Part shown: positions 44,377-51,253 of the stretch, one piece after another
Layout: every line of letters begins with the position of its first letter
How positions within the stretch are numbered: position 1 is the first letter of the stretch
Assembly (NCBI GenBank): GCA_039819065.1
Contig: JBCBSS010000041.1
Span: forward strand, 1 to 51,253
DNA from: JBCBSS01 sp039819065
Lineage (GTDB): Bacteria; Bacteroidota; Bacteroidia; Cytophagales; Cyclobacteriaceae
DNA length: 51,253 bases
Reading direction: 5' to 3'
Position numbers and translations under genes: made by a program
Notes under the pieces: generated by a model
Told to the model about the DNA's origin: nothing
Database searches by the model: none
What the model saw: only the letters and a program-made list of their open reading frames with translations

Positions 44377-44453
44377 GTTATAATGGGTATACTAGCTTAT
44401 AGTTCATGTAGAGCAAGCAGTAACAATAATTAACCTTTCTAACCGAGAACGCA

Positions 44454-45176
44454 TTATTTGATATTTATAGTGTCGGGAACATCCTTCAACCTATACATTT
44501 CATAACCGAAGATTATTGAATTCAAGGTATCATTTAAGAATCTGTATTGAGTGAATAATTCACCTCGTTCATCAGGGCACACGGCAATTAATTCAAGACC
44601 ATTATAGATACTATCATTGGAAGAGGTAAAATATTTACTGTACACCTCCATTTTGCTCGTTCCTATTTTTAAGCCATTGTTTAGTTTCACCGAAGGTGAG
44701 TTATAATAACTACTATCTTCTAAATAGTATTCAACATAGCCATCCTCATGGGTGAAAGAAAAGATAGTCAAATCACACGTATTACTTGATAGCCTGGTTC
44801 TATCATGCCTTTCATCATTGCTCCCCATTTGGTAGGTACTGTCAAGACAGTCTTTACAGTATTTTTGTATACTATGCTTTTGATTAGACCCAAAAGGGTA
44901 AGCAAGGGCTTCCATGCAGCAAAGGCTCAAAATACCGTTATTATAATCGATAAAGTAATCTCCAAACTCTTCAGCCAGCTCTTTGTCGATATCAATCAAG
45001 TTAAGGGTTTTGCTTTCTTGATTGGTAGGTAAAACCACACTATCCTTCTTGTATCCCTCCGGATTTGGTACAAGTTCCCTACTCTCATTATAACCTTCAC
45101 TACTGTTTCCATCGCCTGAACAACTTAAAAATAACGTTGTTGATGCAATTACCAGAATTCCTATATATGTTCTCAA
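44454..45176 (-). CDS. Lipoprotein of unknown function
   Basis: The 240-residue protein has a signal peptide with lipobox LFLSC (Cys20). A Cys pair occurs in LSLCCMEALAYPFG and another in KYCKDCLDST near residues 85-110; these could form disulfides in the periplasm. No family is recognised. It lies upstream of the 43405 lipoprotein gene on the same strand. Confidence 0.75.
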   Translation of the reverse strand: MRTYIGILVIASTTLFLSCSGDGNSSEGYNESRELVPNPEGYKKDSVVLPTNQESKTLNLIDIDKELAEEFGDYFIDYNNGILSLCCMEALAYPFGSNQKHSIQKYCKDCLDSTYQMGSNDERHDRTRLSSNTCDLTIFSFTHEDGYVEYYLEDSSYYNSPSVKLNNGLKIGTSKMEVYSKYFTSSNDSIYNGLELIAVCPDERGELFTQYRFLNDTLNSIIFGYEMYRLKDVPDTINIK

Positions 45177-45351
45177 AGTTCGTGAATTAATCAGCCTCTG
45201 AATTAAAGCTTTATGTGTGCTCTATACAAAATGAATGCTGAAGCTAATACTTTTATTGTAGTCTCTAAGCTAAAAGACATCAAACTTTCATGCAGGACAA
45301 ATGATTTCTTTTGGACAGGCTTAGTCGAAGCCTAAAACTTGTGCTGGACAC

Positions 45352-45897
45352 CTAGTTACCTCTGGCCATATCCAACAACTTGTTCATGGTATTCCAATTG
45401 CGCGTGGTGGCGTTGACCTTTAGCTTGTTCTCGAAAAAGTTGTTGTTCATTTTGGCCTTGCCGTACCCGTTGTCAGCATAAAAGTATATACATCGGTCTT
45501 GTAGGATGTACTCCTCCCCTTCATATTGGATATGGCTGAGTTGTGCCACTCGATCCGCCGATGGTTCCTCAGAAAGTAGGGTGAGATAGATTTTTTTGGG
45601 GTCTTTGTCGGCATCCTTGATGTATGGACAGCGGTCGATGAGCATTTCGATTTGCTCAGGCGTTTGAATAAGAACCGGGACATCAAAACCATATTTCTCT
45701 TTGATCTTTGATGCGATGAGGGTTTCAAGGTCATGGGGGCTTTCTGAGATAGCATTGAAAACAATATTACCACTTTGAATGTAGGTGCTGATCTTACTGA
45801 AGTTCAGTTCTTCTAAATGCGCTCGGAGGTCTGCCATCTTGATCTTTTTCTGACCACTGACATTGATACCCCTGAGCAAGGCTATGTAGGTTGGCAT
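45352..45897 (-). CDS. DUF1697 family protein
   Basis: From the ATG at 45897 the protein has 181 residues and starts MPTYIALLRGINVSGQKKIK, the standard DUF1697 start. SKISTYIQSGNIVFN follows, then IYLTLLSEEP and ends MNKLLDMARGN. The family is common, and its function is not known. An in-frame upstream ATG (45951) would add 18 residues not seen in the family. Confidence 0.86.
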   Translation of the reverse strand: MPTYIALLRGINVSGQKKIKMADLRAHLEELNFSKISTYIQSGNIVFNAISESPHDLETLIASKIKEKYGFDVPVLIQTPEQIEMLIDRCPYIKDADKDPKKIYLTLLSEEPSADRVAQLSHIQYEGEEYILQDRCIYFYADNGYGKAKMNNNFFENKLKVNATTRNWNTMNKLLDMARGN

Positions 45898-46081
45898 ACG
45901 GTAACGGTTGATAAAACTGGACTCAACACTAGCAAATCTAATACTAATCACTAAAAGGATTGGCTGGGTTCAGCACATCGTCAGTAATGACTTCTTACGG
46001 TTTAATTTTTCATCACTGCCCAATAATGCGTAGTTTCCATCCTCAATGGATGCAATACCTCAATGCAGTAATATAGAATGA

Positions 46082-47107
46082 ATGGAGTTTAGCGGTAGAT
46101 TCGTATATGGCTTGATGCATTATGCCAGTCTCATCGGTGCTGACATCAATGCGCTTATGGCACTGAGTGGTAGCAATAAGACCCAGCTCCTAGACCAGGA
46201 TTTATTGATTAATGCTGATACCTATGACAAGATCACCATGGAAATCCTTTCTTCTACAGGAGACCGGCACTTCGGCTTGCATGCAGGAGAGCACTTGAGC
46301 CTTTCTAGCGCTGGCATTGTGGGTCAAATAACGCAAAATGCAGCCACCATCAAGGAAGCACTTGAATATGCTATTGCCTTCGCGAATCTCAGTTGTCGCG
46401 CCATTCCAAAATCACTGGTTTGGGAAAATGATCGATACAAAATACTATTTAACCCTACCCCTTTGTGGTTAGCGCAATCGGTAGAATCAGTCAGGCAAAC
46501 GATTGATGGCCTGATGGTATTTACCTTACGCGAATTCACCAACCTCACCAAGCAAAAGTATCGTCCGTTGTCGGTTTCATGGGCTTTTCCCAAGCCTGAT
46601 AATATTGCGGAATACCAGCGCATTTTCGATTGTCCATTGGCATTCGGCCAGCAGGAAACAGCGATGTTCTTCGCAAAAGAGCAAGTAGAAACACCCATAC
46701 TCACCAGTGACTATCACCTACTTAGGGTGTTGGTAGACCATGCATACGAGCGACTGGAGCAGTTCGAGCATAAAAATGGTTTTCATCAGCAGGTCAAACA
46801 ATCGGTAATCAATATGGCCGCTCCCACTTTTCCTTCTGTAGAACAGGTGGCAGCGAATTTCAACATGAGTGTGAGGTCACTACAGCGCAGGTTGGGAGAT
46901 GAAGGTCATACCTTTAAAAGCATAGTCGAATCGCTAAGACAGGATTTCTCTTATACTTATTTGAAAAGAAAAGACATTAGTATTACCGAGATAGCCTATT
47001 TGTTAAATTATGCCGATAACAGTTCCTTTACCAGATCGTTTAAACGTTGGACTGGTTTAACACCAAACCAATACAGACTGACCTTAGAGCGTAATGCTAA
47101 CCGGTAA
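46082..47107 (+). CDS. AraC-family transcriptional regulator
   Basis: The 341-residue protein has an N-terminal ~200-residue domain of the AraC arabinose-binding type (PF12625-like: GDRHFGLHAGEHLSLSSAGIVGQI...) and a C-terminal pair of helix-turn-helix motifs (VEQVAANFNMSVRSLQRRL and ITEIAYLLNYADNSSFTRSFKRWTGLTPNQYR). It may control the small membrane-protein genes that follow, since its stop overlaps the start of the next gene by one base. Confidence 0.9.
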   Translation: MEFSGRFVYGLMHYASLIGADINALMALSGSNKTQLLDQDLLINADTYDKITMEILSSTGDRHFGLHAGEHLSLSSAGIVGQITQNAATIKEALEYAIAFANLSCRAIPKSLVWENDRYKILFNPTPLWLAQSVESVRQTIDGLMVFTLREFTNLTKQKYRPLSVSWAFPKPDNIAEYQRIFDCPLAFGQQETAMFFAKEQVETPILTSDYHLLRVLVDHAYERLEQFEHKNGFHQQVKQSVINMAAPTFPSVEQVAANFNMSVRSLQRRLGDEGHTFKSIVESLRQDFSYTYLKRKDISITEIAYLLNYADNSSFTRSFKRWTGLTPNQYRLTLERNANR

Positions 47108-47496
47108 TGAGTGAGAAAAAAGCTTATATGATTTTCAATTGGATGACGGTAGGCTTAATAGCGACCATCTTTGGCTATGCCATGTTCTATGAGTCAGCTC
47201 ACTTTGGTTTGAGTTGCCCGTATAGCGCCAAAGGAATTCCCTGCCCGACTTGTGGGCTGACAAGGAGTTTTAAGCAAATGCTCTTACTGAACTATGAAGG
47301 AGCGGTCGAGTTCAACGCTACTGGGGTTAAAATATTTCTATTTCTGGCAGCGGCTTTATTGACCAGGTTTTTATGCAATTTTTTAATATCCAAAAAAGAC
47401 AGTTTTTCAAAACGGTTGTTATTTTTAGACATCGCTCTAAACGGCATTTTATTCATCTGGGCCTTTGGTGATCTTTGGCTCTACATCATTCGATAA
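47107..47496 (+). CDS. DUF2752 membrane protein
   Basis: The 129-residue protein has three membrane segments and the family motif CPYSAKGIPCPTCGLTRSF near residue 36, with CPxCGxTR. The function is not known. It shares a base with the stop of the AraC gene (TAATG), and the next gene begins 6 bases after its stop, so these form one transcript. Confidence 0.85.
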   Translation: MSEKKAYMIFNWMTVGLIATIFGYAMFYESAHFGLSCPYSAKGIPCPTCGLTRSFKQMLLLNYEGAVEFNATGVKIFLFLAAALLTRFLCNFLISKKDSFSKRLLFLDIALNGILFIWAFGDLWLYIIR

Positions 47497-47502
47497 CCCA
47501 TT

Positions 47503-47916
47503 ATGGAAGTACAAGTAGAAACCCATGGCGACGGTAATCGCAAGATATTTGGTATTATCAGCCTTATTCTAGCCATTTTTTCATTGTTCTTTTCCCTCAT
47601 TCCCTGTGTAGGTTTTTATGCCTTTATACCGGCTTTCATCGCCTTAGTATTTGGCTTGATCTCTTTCGTGATGGGGAAAAAGCATGAAGAAAAAGTAGCC
47701 ATACCACTCATCGCCATGGTCATAGCTGGTTTTGCCATCGCACTATCCGTATATCAGTATTTCCGATTTCAGGAAGTATATGAAGTAGTTGATGAATTCA
47801 ACGAAGCCATAGAAGAGGGTATCAAAAACGCATTGGACTCAGCTATTCAGGATTCTACCATTATACGGTATGATTCCATACCAGCGGATTCTACACCGGT
47901 AGAGCCGAATCAATAG
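47503..47916 (+). CDS. Small DUF4190-like membrane protein, paralogue a
   Basis: The 137-residue protein has four membrane segments (residues ~15-95) including FGIISLILAIFSLFFSLIPCVGFYAFIPAFIALVFG, then a short charged tail. It resembles the DUF4190 group of unknown function and is a paralogue of the next gene: both carry SLIPC, then a VPA/IPA block, and end in acidic D/S-rich sequence. They are in an operon with the DUF2752 gene. Confidence 0.75.
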   Translation: MEVQVETHGDGNRKIFGIISLILAIFSLFFSLIPCVGFYAFIPAFIALVFGLISFVMGKKHEEKVAIPLIAMVIAGFAIALSVYQYFRFQEVYEVVDEFNEAIEEGIKNALDSAIQDSTIIRYDSIPADSTPVEPNQ

Positions 47917-47984
47917 CTTGACCAAATGGTACTGATTTGATAGGCATGGGTAGGTATTCCATAGGCTAATAAACAACCATCCGC

Positions 47985-48431
47985 TTGAATCAAGGAAATC
48001 ACGGATACAGGCAGAAAAACGATATCCCATTGGCCTTCGGTATTTTCGGCGTATTCATTGGTTTGTTTTCGATGTGCTTCTCTTTGATTCCATGCATTGG
48101 AATAGAGGCTGTGGTACCAGCAGTGTTAGCGCTGATTTTATCCATTGTATCAATGATTACCGCCAAGCAACAAGGCCAAAAGGCTTTGCTGGCAGTGGTT
48201 GGCATTGTCATTTCCGCTATCGCAATAGGCATCATCGTTTTTCAACTAACGCTACTGCTGGGGTTAGGAAATGCGGCCATTAAGAGTGCAAAAGAAAGCC
48301 TGGAAGAGCGGGCATTGCAAGACAGCCTTAGACGGTTGGATTCACTACGCAGTGACACGTTGGATGTGACCGTCCCTTTTGGTCAGGATACCTTGGAGTC
48401 AGATTCAATTGTAATCACACCGGTAGAATGA
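47985..48431 (+). CDS. Small DUF4190-like membrane protein, paralogue b
   Basis: The 148-residue protein starts with TTG, then MNQGNHGYRQKNDIPL and four membrane segments. It shares FSLIPCIGIEAVVPAVLALILS with the preceding gene. The tail is acidic (DSLRSDTLDVTVPFGQDTLESD). No function is known. The 68-base gap before it has no terminator, so the cluster probably runs to here. Confidence 0.7.
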   Translation: MNQGNHGYRQKNDIPLAFGIFGVFIGLFSMCFSLIPCIGIEAVVPAVLALILSIVSMITAKQQGQKALLAVVGIVISAIAIGIIVFQLTLLLGLGNAAIKSAKESLEERALQDSLRRLDSLRSDTLDVTVPFGQDTLESDSIVITPVE

Positions 48432-48437
48432 ACCTGT

Positions 48438-49847
48438 CTATTTCTTGATCTTGTGCCCTGATAAATTGCCCAGGGCGTCGTAACAAGCGTATTTGTAAAG
48501 GTCGTGGAGTGTGGGATAGTTAAAAACGGTATTGATCACTTCATCCACCGTTTTCTTATCCTGAACGAGGGCCATGCCGTAGTGGATCAACTCTGTCGCT
48601 ATATGGCCCATGATATGTACGCCCAGCACCCGTCGGGATTCGCGTTCAAATACCATTTTTAAAAACCAGTCATCCTTGACACCGATGATCTTTCCTCTGG
48701 CTACATCCCGGTAGCATATTCTACCGGAGAAATACGACAGGCCTTGCTTCTCCGCTTCCGCTTCGGTCATGCCCACCATCGACACTTCCGGAATGGTATA
48801 GATGCCATAGGGAAATATGTGAGAAAGCTCTTCTATATCGCCCGTATCGAAGATATGCGCTACGGCAATTCTACCCTGATCCATACTGGTACTGGCCAAG
48901 GCAGGGAAGCCGATGACATCGCCTACGGCGTAGATATGGGGTATGTTACTTTGGAATTTATCGTTGACTAGAACGGTCTCTCGGTCACCAGTCTTGACGC
49001 CGGCTTTCGACAGGTTCAAGGACTTGATGTTACCACTTCTACCGGCGGCAAACAGAAACATATCTACGTTCAGTACCTGCCCGGTCTCAAGGGTGATATT
49101 GAGGTGTTCCTCTTCACTATCTGGTACATGAAACGACTTCACCGAGGTGTTGAATAGAATTTCAATCTCATTCTCTTTCATCTGATCAACCAATGCCTCC
49201 GAAAGCTCGTGATCCAAAAAGCCGAGTATCTTATCGCGGTTGTTCACCATAAAAACCTTGACACCAATGGCGGCAAAAATGGTGGCATACTCACACCCGA
49301 TCACTCCGGCGCCCAACACACAGATGGATTCGGGAAATTTAGTAATACCTAGAATGGTATCAGAATCGTGCACGCGCTTGCCATCAAAAGGGATATCGTC
49401 GGGGTGGTACGGATAAGAGCCTGTAGAAATGATGATGTGCTCCCCGTAAATGGTCTCTTCCAAATGACCGGATACTTTGATATGGTGTTCATCTTCGAAG
49501 CTGGCACAGCCTCGAAAAAGGTCTACCTTGTGCCTGATGATGTTGTCCCTTACCTCCTTGCCCATCGTCTCGACTACCAGGTTCTTCCTGTACATGAAGT
49601 CATGAATACCAGCGCTCCGGGTAAAATCCATGTCTATACTGTAAATCCCTTTCTGGTAGATGCCCGAGAAATATAGCGCTGTTTCCTTCAGTGTCTTGGA
49701 TGGCAAAGTACCGGTCTGTACCCCTGCCCCACCGTACTTGTCTTCCTTTTCTATGAGGGCAACTCTATGACCAAAATAGGCCGCCTTTACAGCAGCCTTT
49801 TCCCCGGCCGGACCGGAGCCAATTACAATCAAGTCATATTTTTTCAT
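48438..49847 (-). CDS. SthA-like pyridine-nucleotide flavoprotein (putative transhydrogenase)
   Basis: The 469-residue protein has an FAD motif VIGSGPAGEKAA (7-18), an NAD(P) motif CVLGAGVIGCEYA (about 170), GDVIGFPALASTSMDQGR (about 298), and a C-terminal dimer domain. It matches soluble transhydrogenase SthA and other disulfide oxidoreductases. The usual active-site segment (CTHxGTIPSK in SthA) reads GVQTGTLPSKTLKE, with no cysteine, so it cannot be a disulfide reductase. It may move hydride between NADH and NADP. The gene is convergent with the small membrane-protein operon. Confidence 0.85.
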   Translation of the reverse strand: MKKYDLIVIGSGPAGEKAAVKAAYFGHRVALIEKEDKYGGAGVQTGTLPSKTLKETALYFSGIYQKGIYSIDMDFTRSAGIHDFMYRKNLVVETMGKEVRDNIIRHKVDLFRGCASFEDEHHIKVSGHLEETIYGEHIIISTGSYPYHPDDIPFDGKRVHDSDTILGITKFPESICVLGAGVIGCEYATIFAAIGVKVFMVNNRDKILGFLDHELSEALVDQMKENEIEILFNTSVKSFHVPDSEEEHLNITLETGQVLNVDMFLFAAGRSGNIKSLNLSKAGVKTGDRETVLVNDKFQSNIPHIYAVGDVIGFPALASTSMDQGRIAVAHIFDTGDIEELSHIFPYGIYTIPEVSMVGMTEAEAEKQGLSYFSGRICYRDVARGKIIGVKDDWFLKMVFERESRRVLGVHIMGHIATELIHYGMALVQDKKTVDEVINTVFNYPTLHDLYKYACYDALGNLSGHKIKK

Positions 49848-49956
49848 AGGGCGATTCGGGGTTTAATCGTTTGAGTTTAGTTGAGTACTTAGTGATATAA
49901 TCAATTGATGGTATAAAATATGATCAATTGTGGATGTGGTTGATTTTGAGTCTAGG

Positions 49957-50091
49957 GGTGTCTCAAAAGTCGGTTTTAATGTCATTTCGAGTGCAACGAG
50001 AAATCTTACTCTCTTGATAATCAACACCTTAAATTGAGTAAGATTTCTCTCCCGACGAGTCGGGATCGAAAAGACAGCTTCTACGACATCC
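49957..50091. repeat. Palindromic dispersed element, copy 3
   Basis: GGTGTCTCAAAAGT at the left, GTCATTTCGAG next, an AT-rich centre, GAGTAAGATTTCTCTCCCGACGAGTCGGG and ACGACATCC at the right. It has the same plan as copies at 21685 and 34406. No gene lies inside. Confidence 0.75.
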
Positions 50092-50099
50092 TTATTGCT

Positions 50100-50626
50100 G
50101 ATTTCTACCTCACCCCCAGCCCCTCTCCGACATCAGAGAGGGGTGACTCCAGATGTCAGGCCATCATACTTAAACTTTAGTGCACCATGCAAACTATTTA
50201 TTTCTACCTATTTCTATTTACTTCTACTTGTTTCTAACTTCTAACCTCCGCGAGATTGCTTCGTCGTACCGCCTCGCAATGACAGCCTTTAATCAATTGT
50301 ACAAAGTCTTTTTTCTTAGTCCGTTAGTAAGATTCCCAAGTCTCACATGCTTAGCTGGCACTTGTCCGTCCACCGACGGATCGCAAGGGAATGACGCCAG
50401 ATGATCTTTCATCTATTTACTTCTATCTAATTCCATTTATTTCCATCTAATTCTACCTATTTCTAATTTCCAACTTCCTCGAGATTGCTTCGTCGTACCT
50501 CCTCGCAATGACAGTCTTATTTCCACCTATTTCTATTTACTTCTACTTATTTCTAATTTTCACACGATTACCTCGCTACCTGTCCGTCTACTGACAGGCT
50601 CGCAATGACAGGTAATAACCAAGTAC
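50100..50626. repeat. Repeat island with 10-bp phased tracts and hairpins
   Basis: No gene is visible from 49848 to 50626. Three tracts repeat a 10-bp unit of the form TATTTCTAYY (50199-50238, 50418-50467, 50518-50557). Each is followed by a hairpin-like stretch of the type GATTGCTTCGTCGTACC...CTCGCAATGACA (50255, 50482; decayed near 50567). CCCCTCTC (50120-50127) and GAGAGGGG (50136-50143) form another hairpin. These resemble dispersed repeats that I have seen in many bacterial genomes. Confidence 0.7.
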
Positions 50627-51253
50627 TTATCCCTTCTTCGTCGTCATTTGCTGTGAGCCGTCCCATTTATCGGGAATACCCACTTTCAGATAGTGCTCGC
50701 ATCGTTCCACGTATAGCTGGCTAGCAATATCCGCAGGGTTAATGTCCAGCACCTTTCTAAAGCCATCCAATGCCGTACTCAACTCTGCTTGCTTGTAATG
50801 CGCAATCGCTTCTTTGTAGAATATCAGAGAGCTCAGTTTGGCATCTATAGCAGCATTATCCAGCCCGTCCAATATCTCATAAATGACTGTAGATTGATCT
50901 TTGCCCTTTACTTTCACCGTATCCAGATAACGATAGTGGAAGGCACTTTTGTCTTGCAGTTGCTCAACCAGCGATCCCGTCACGATGATGTTGCCTCCGT
51001 AGATCACGGTCAGTCCCTCCATTCTGGCTGCTGTATTTACAGCATCCGATATCACGGTGGTGTCCATTCTGGATTCGGTACCGATTGTACCTAGAATAAG
51101 ATTGCCACAATGAATACCGGTACCTACTATAATCGGCTCAAAGCCCTTCTTCTTATGCTCATCATTATATTGAGCAATAGCATGTTGAGAAAAAACCGCC
51201 GCTTCTACCGCATCGTCAGCCTTTTCTGGAAAAAGCGCCATCACAGCATCACC
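50627..51253 (-). CDS. Class III adenylate/guanylate cyclase, C-terminal part, cut by the window edge
   Basis: The frame stays open to the last base of the window, which begins GDAVMALFP, the core motif of the class III cyclase domain. GTGIHCGNLILGTIG and TTVISDAVNTAARMEGL follow, matching the metal- and nucleotide-binding segment. After residue ~115 of this fragment lies a helical region (TPR-like: FYKEAIAHYKQAELSTALDGFRKVLDINP). The product would make cAMP or cGMP; the N-terminal sensor part is outside the window. Confidence 0.85.
   Translation of the reverse strand, partial: GDAVMALFPEKADDAVEAAVFSQHAIAQYNDEHKKKGFEPIIVGTGIHCGNLILGTIGTESRMDTTVISDAVNTAARMEGLTVIYGGNIIVTGSLVEQLQDKSAFHYRYLDTVKVKGKDQSTVIYEILDGLDNAAIDAKLSSLIFYKEAIAHYKQAELSTALDGFRKVLDINPADIASQLYVERCEHYLKVGIPDKWDGSQQMTTKKG

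Noticed and set aside
50180..50404. 74-residue frame in the right repeat island
   Set aside because: It runs through 10-bp tracts and hairpin repeats and has no coding signature.
1..51253. tRNA, rRNA, prophage or insertion-sequence genes
   Set aside because: No cloverleaf with a T-loop GTTCRANNC was spotted by eye, no ribosomal RNA, and no transposase, integrase or phage protein was recognised. A tRNA search would settle the first point.

Overview
The window looks like chromosome from a marine or gliding-type Bacteroidota, most likely in the Cytophagales (the Roseivirga/Fulvivirga/Marivirga kind). The evidence is a protein with a type IX secretion (T9SS) C-terminal sorting domain, many short-signal-peptide lipoproteins (DUF4836, DUF4846), a thioredoxin/DUF6952 pair, Bacteroidetes-type promoters (TAnnTTTG with an upstream TTG), few Shine-Dalgarno sequences and an AT-leaning composition. 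I see no rRNA, tRNA, phage, insertion sequence or CRISPR array. This placement rests on protein recognition from memory, not on a search.

Layout. 1-1.8 kb: a TetR-type regulator and a small outer-membrane barrel. 1.8-5.3 kb (minus strand): four tightly coupled genes (UbiA-type prenyltransferase, DprE1-like oxidase, DprE2-like reductase, HAD-IB phosphatase). Together they match the known route from phosphoribosyl pyrophosphate to a polyprenyl-phosphate pentofuranose (arabinofuranose) donor. 5.4-8.0 kb (plus): a sulfotransferase and a GT-C-like membrane glycosyltransferase, the sort of enzyme that could use such a donor. 8.0-12.9 kb (minus): three tandem paralogous secreted proteins of unknown function; the middle one is frameshifted in a homopolymer. 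13-19.1 kb (minus): an ABC permease/ATPase pair, a DUF4836 lipoprotein, a VOC protein, a DUF4846 lipoprotein and a membrane-anchored endonuclease/exonuclease/phosphatase-fold protein. 19.2-20.9 kb (plus): a T9SS-secreted parallel beta-helix protein.

20.9-22.0 kb is a non-coding repeat island: an exactly phased 23-bp tandem array, three long-arm hairpins, a module present four times and one copy of a ~146-bp palindromic element that recurs at 34.4 and 50.0 kb. 22.0-33.4 kb is an exopolysaccharide locus: half-length TolC-like protein, second sulfotransferase, flippase, a 36-residue membrane microprotein, Wzy-type polymerase/ligase, acyltransferase 3, GT4-like and GT2 glycosyltransferases and a Wzc/GumC-like chain-length protein. 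Embedded in it is a 104-residue double-glycine, cysteine-rich peptide gene that resembles a Bacteroidetes RiPP (pinensin-type) precursor and has no visible maturation enzyme nearby.

33.5-51.2 kb is ordinary accessory chromosome: M48 protease, thioredoxin, DUF6952, SnoaL-like protein, a 1209-residue fusion (metallophosphatase-like, kinase-like, Omp85-type barrel), ADP-ribosylglycohydrolase, LRR protein, SDR, GNAT, two lipoproteins of unknown role, DUF1697, an AraC regulator followed by three small membrane proteins, an SthA-like flavoprotein, a second repeat island with 10-bp phased tracts, and the C-terminal part of a class III nucleotide cyclase cut by the window edge.

The genes suggest a cell surface carrying a sulfated, possibly acylated and possibly arabinofuranosylated polysaccharide. 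The link between the pentofuranose cassette and the exopolysaccharide locus is inference.
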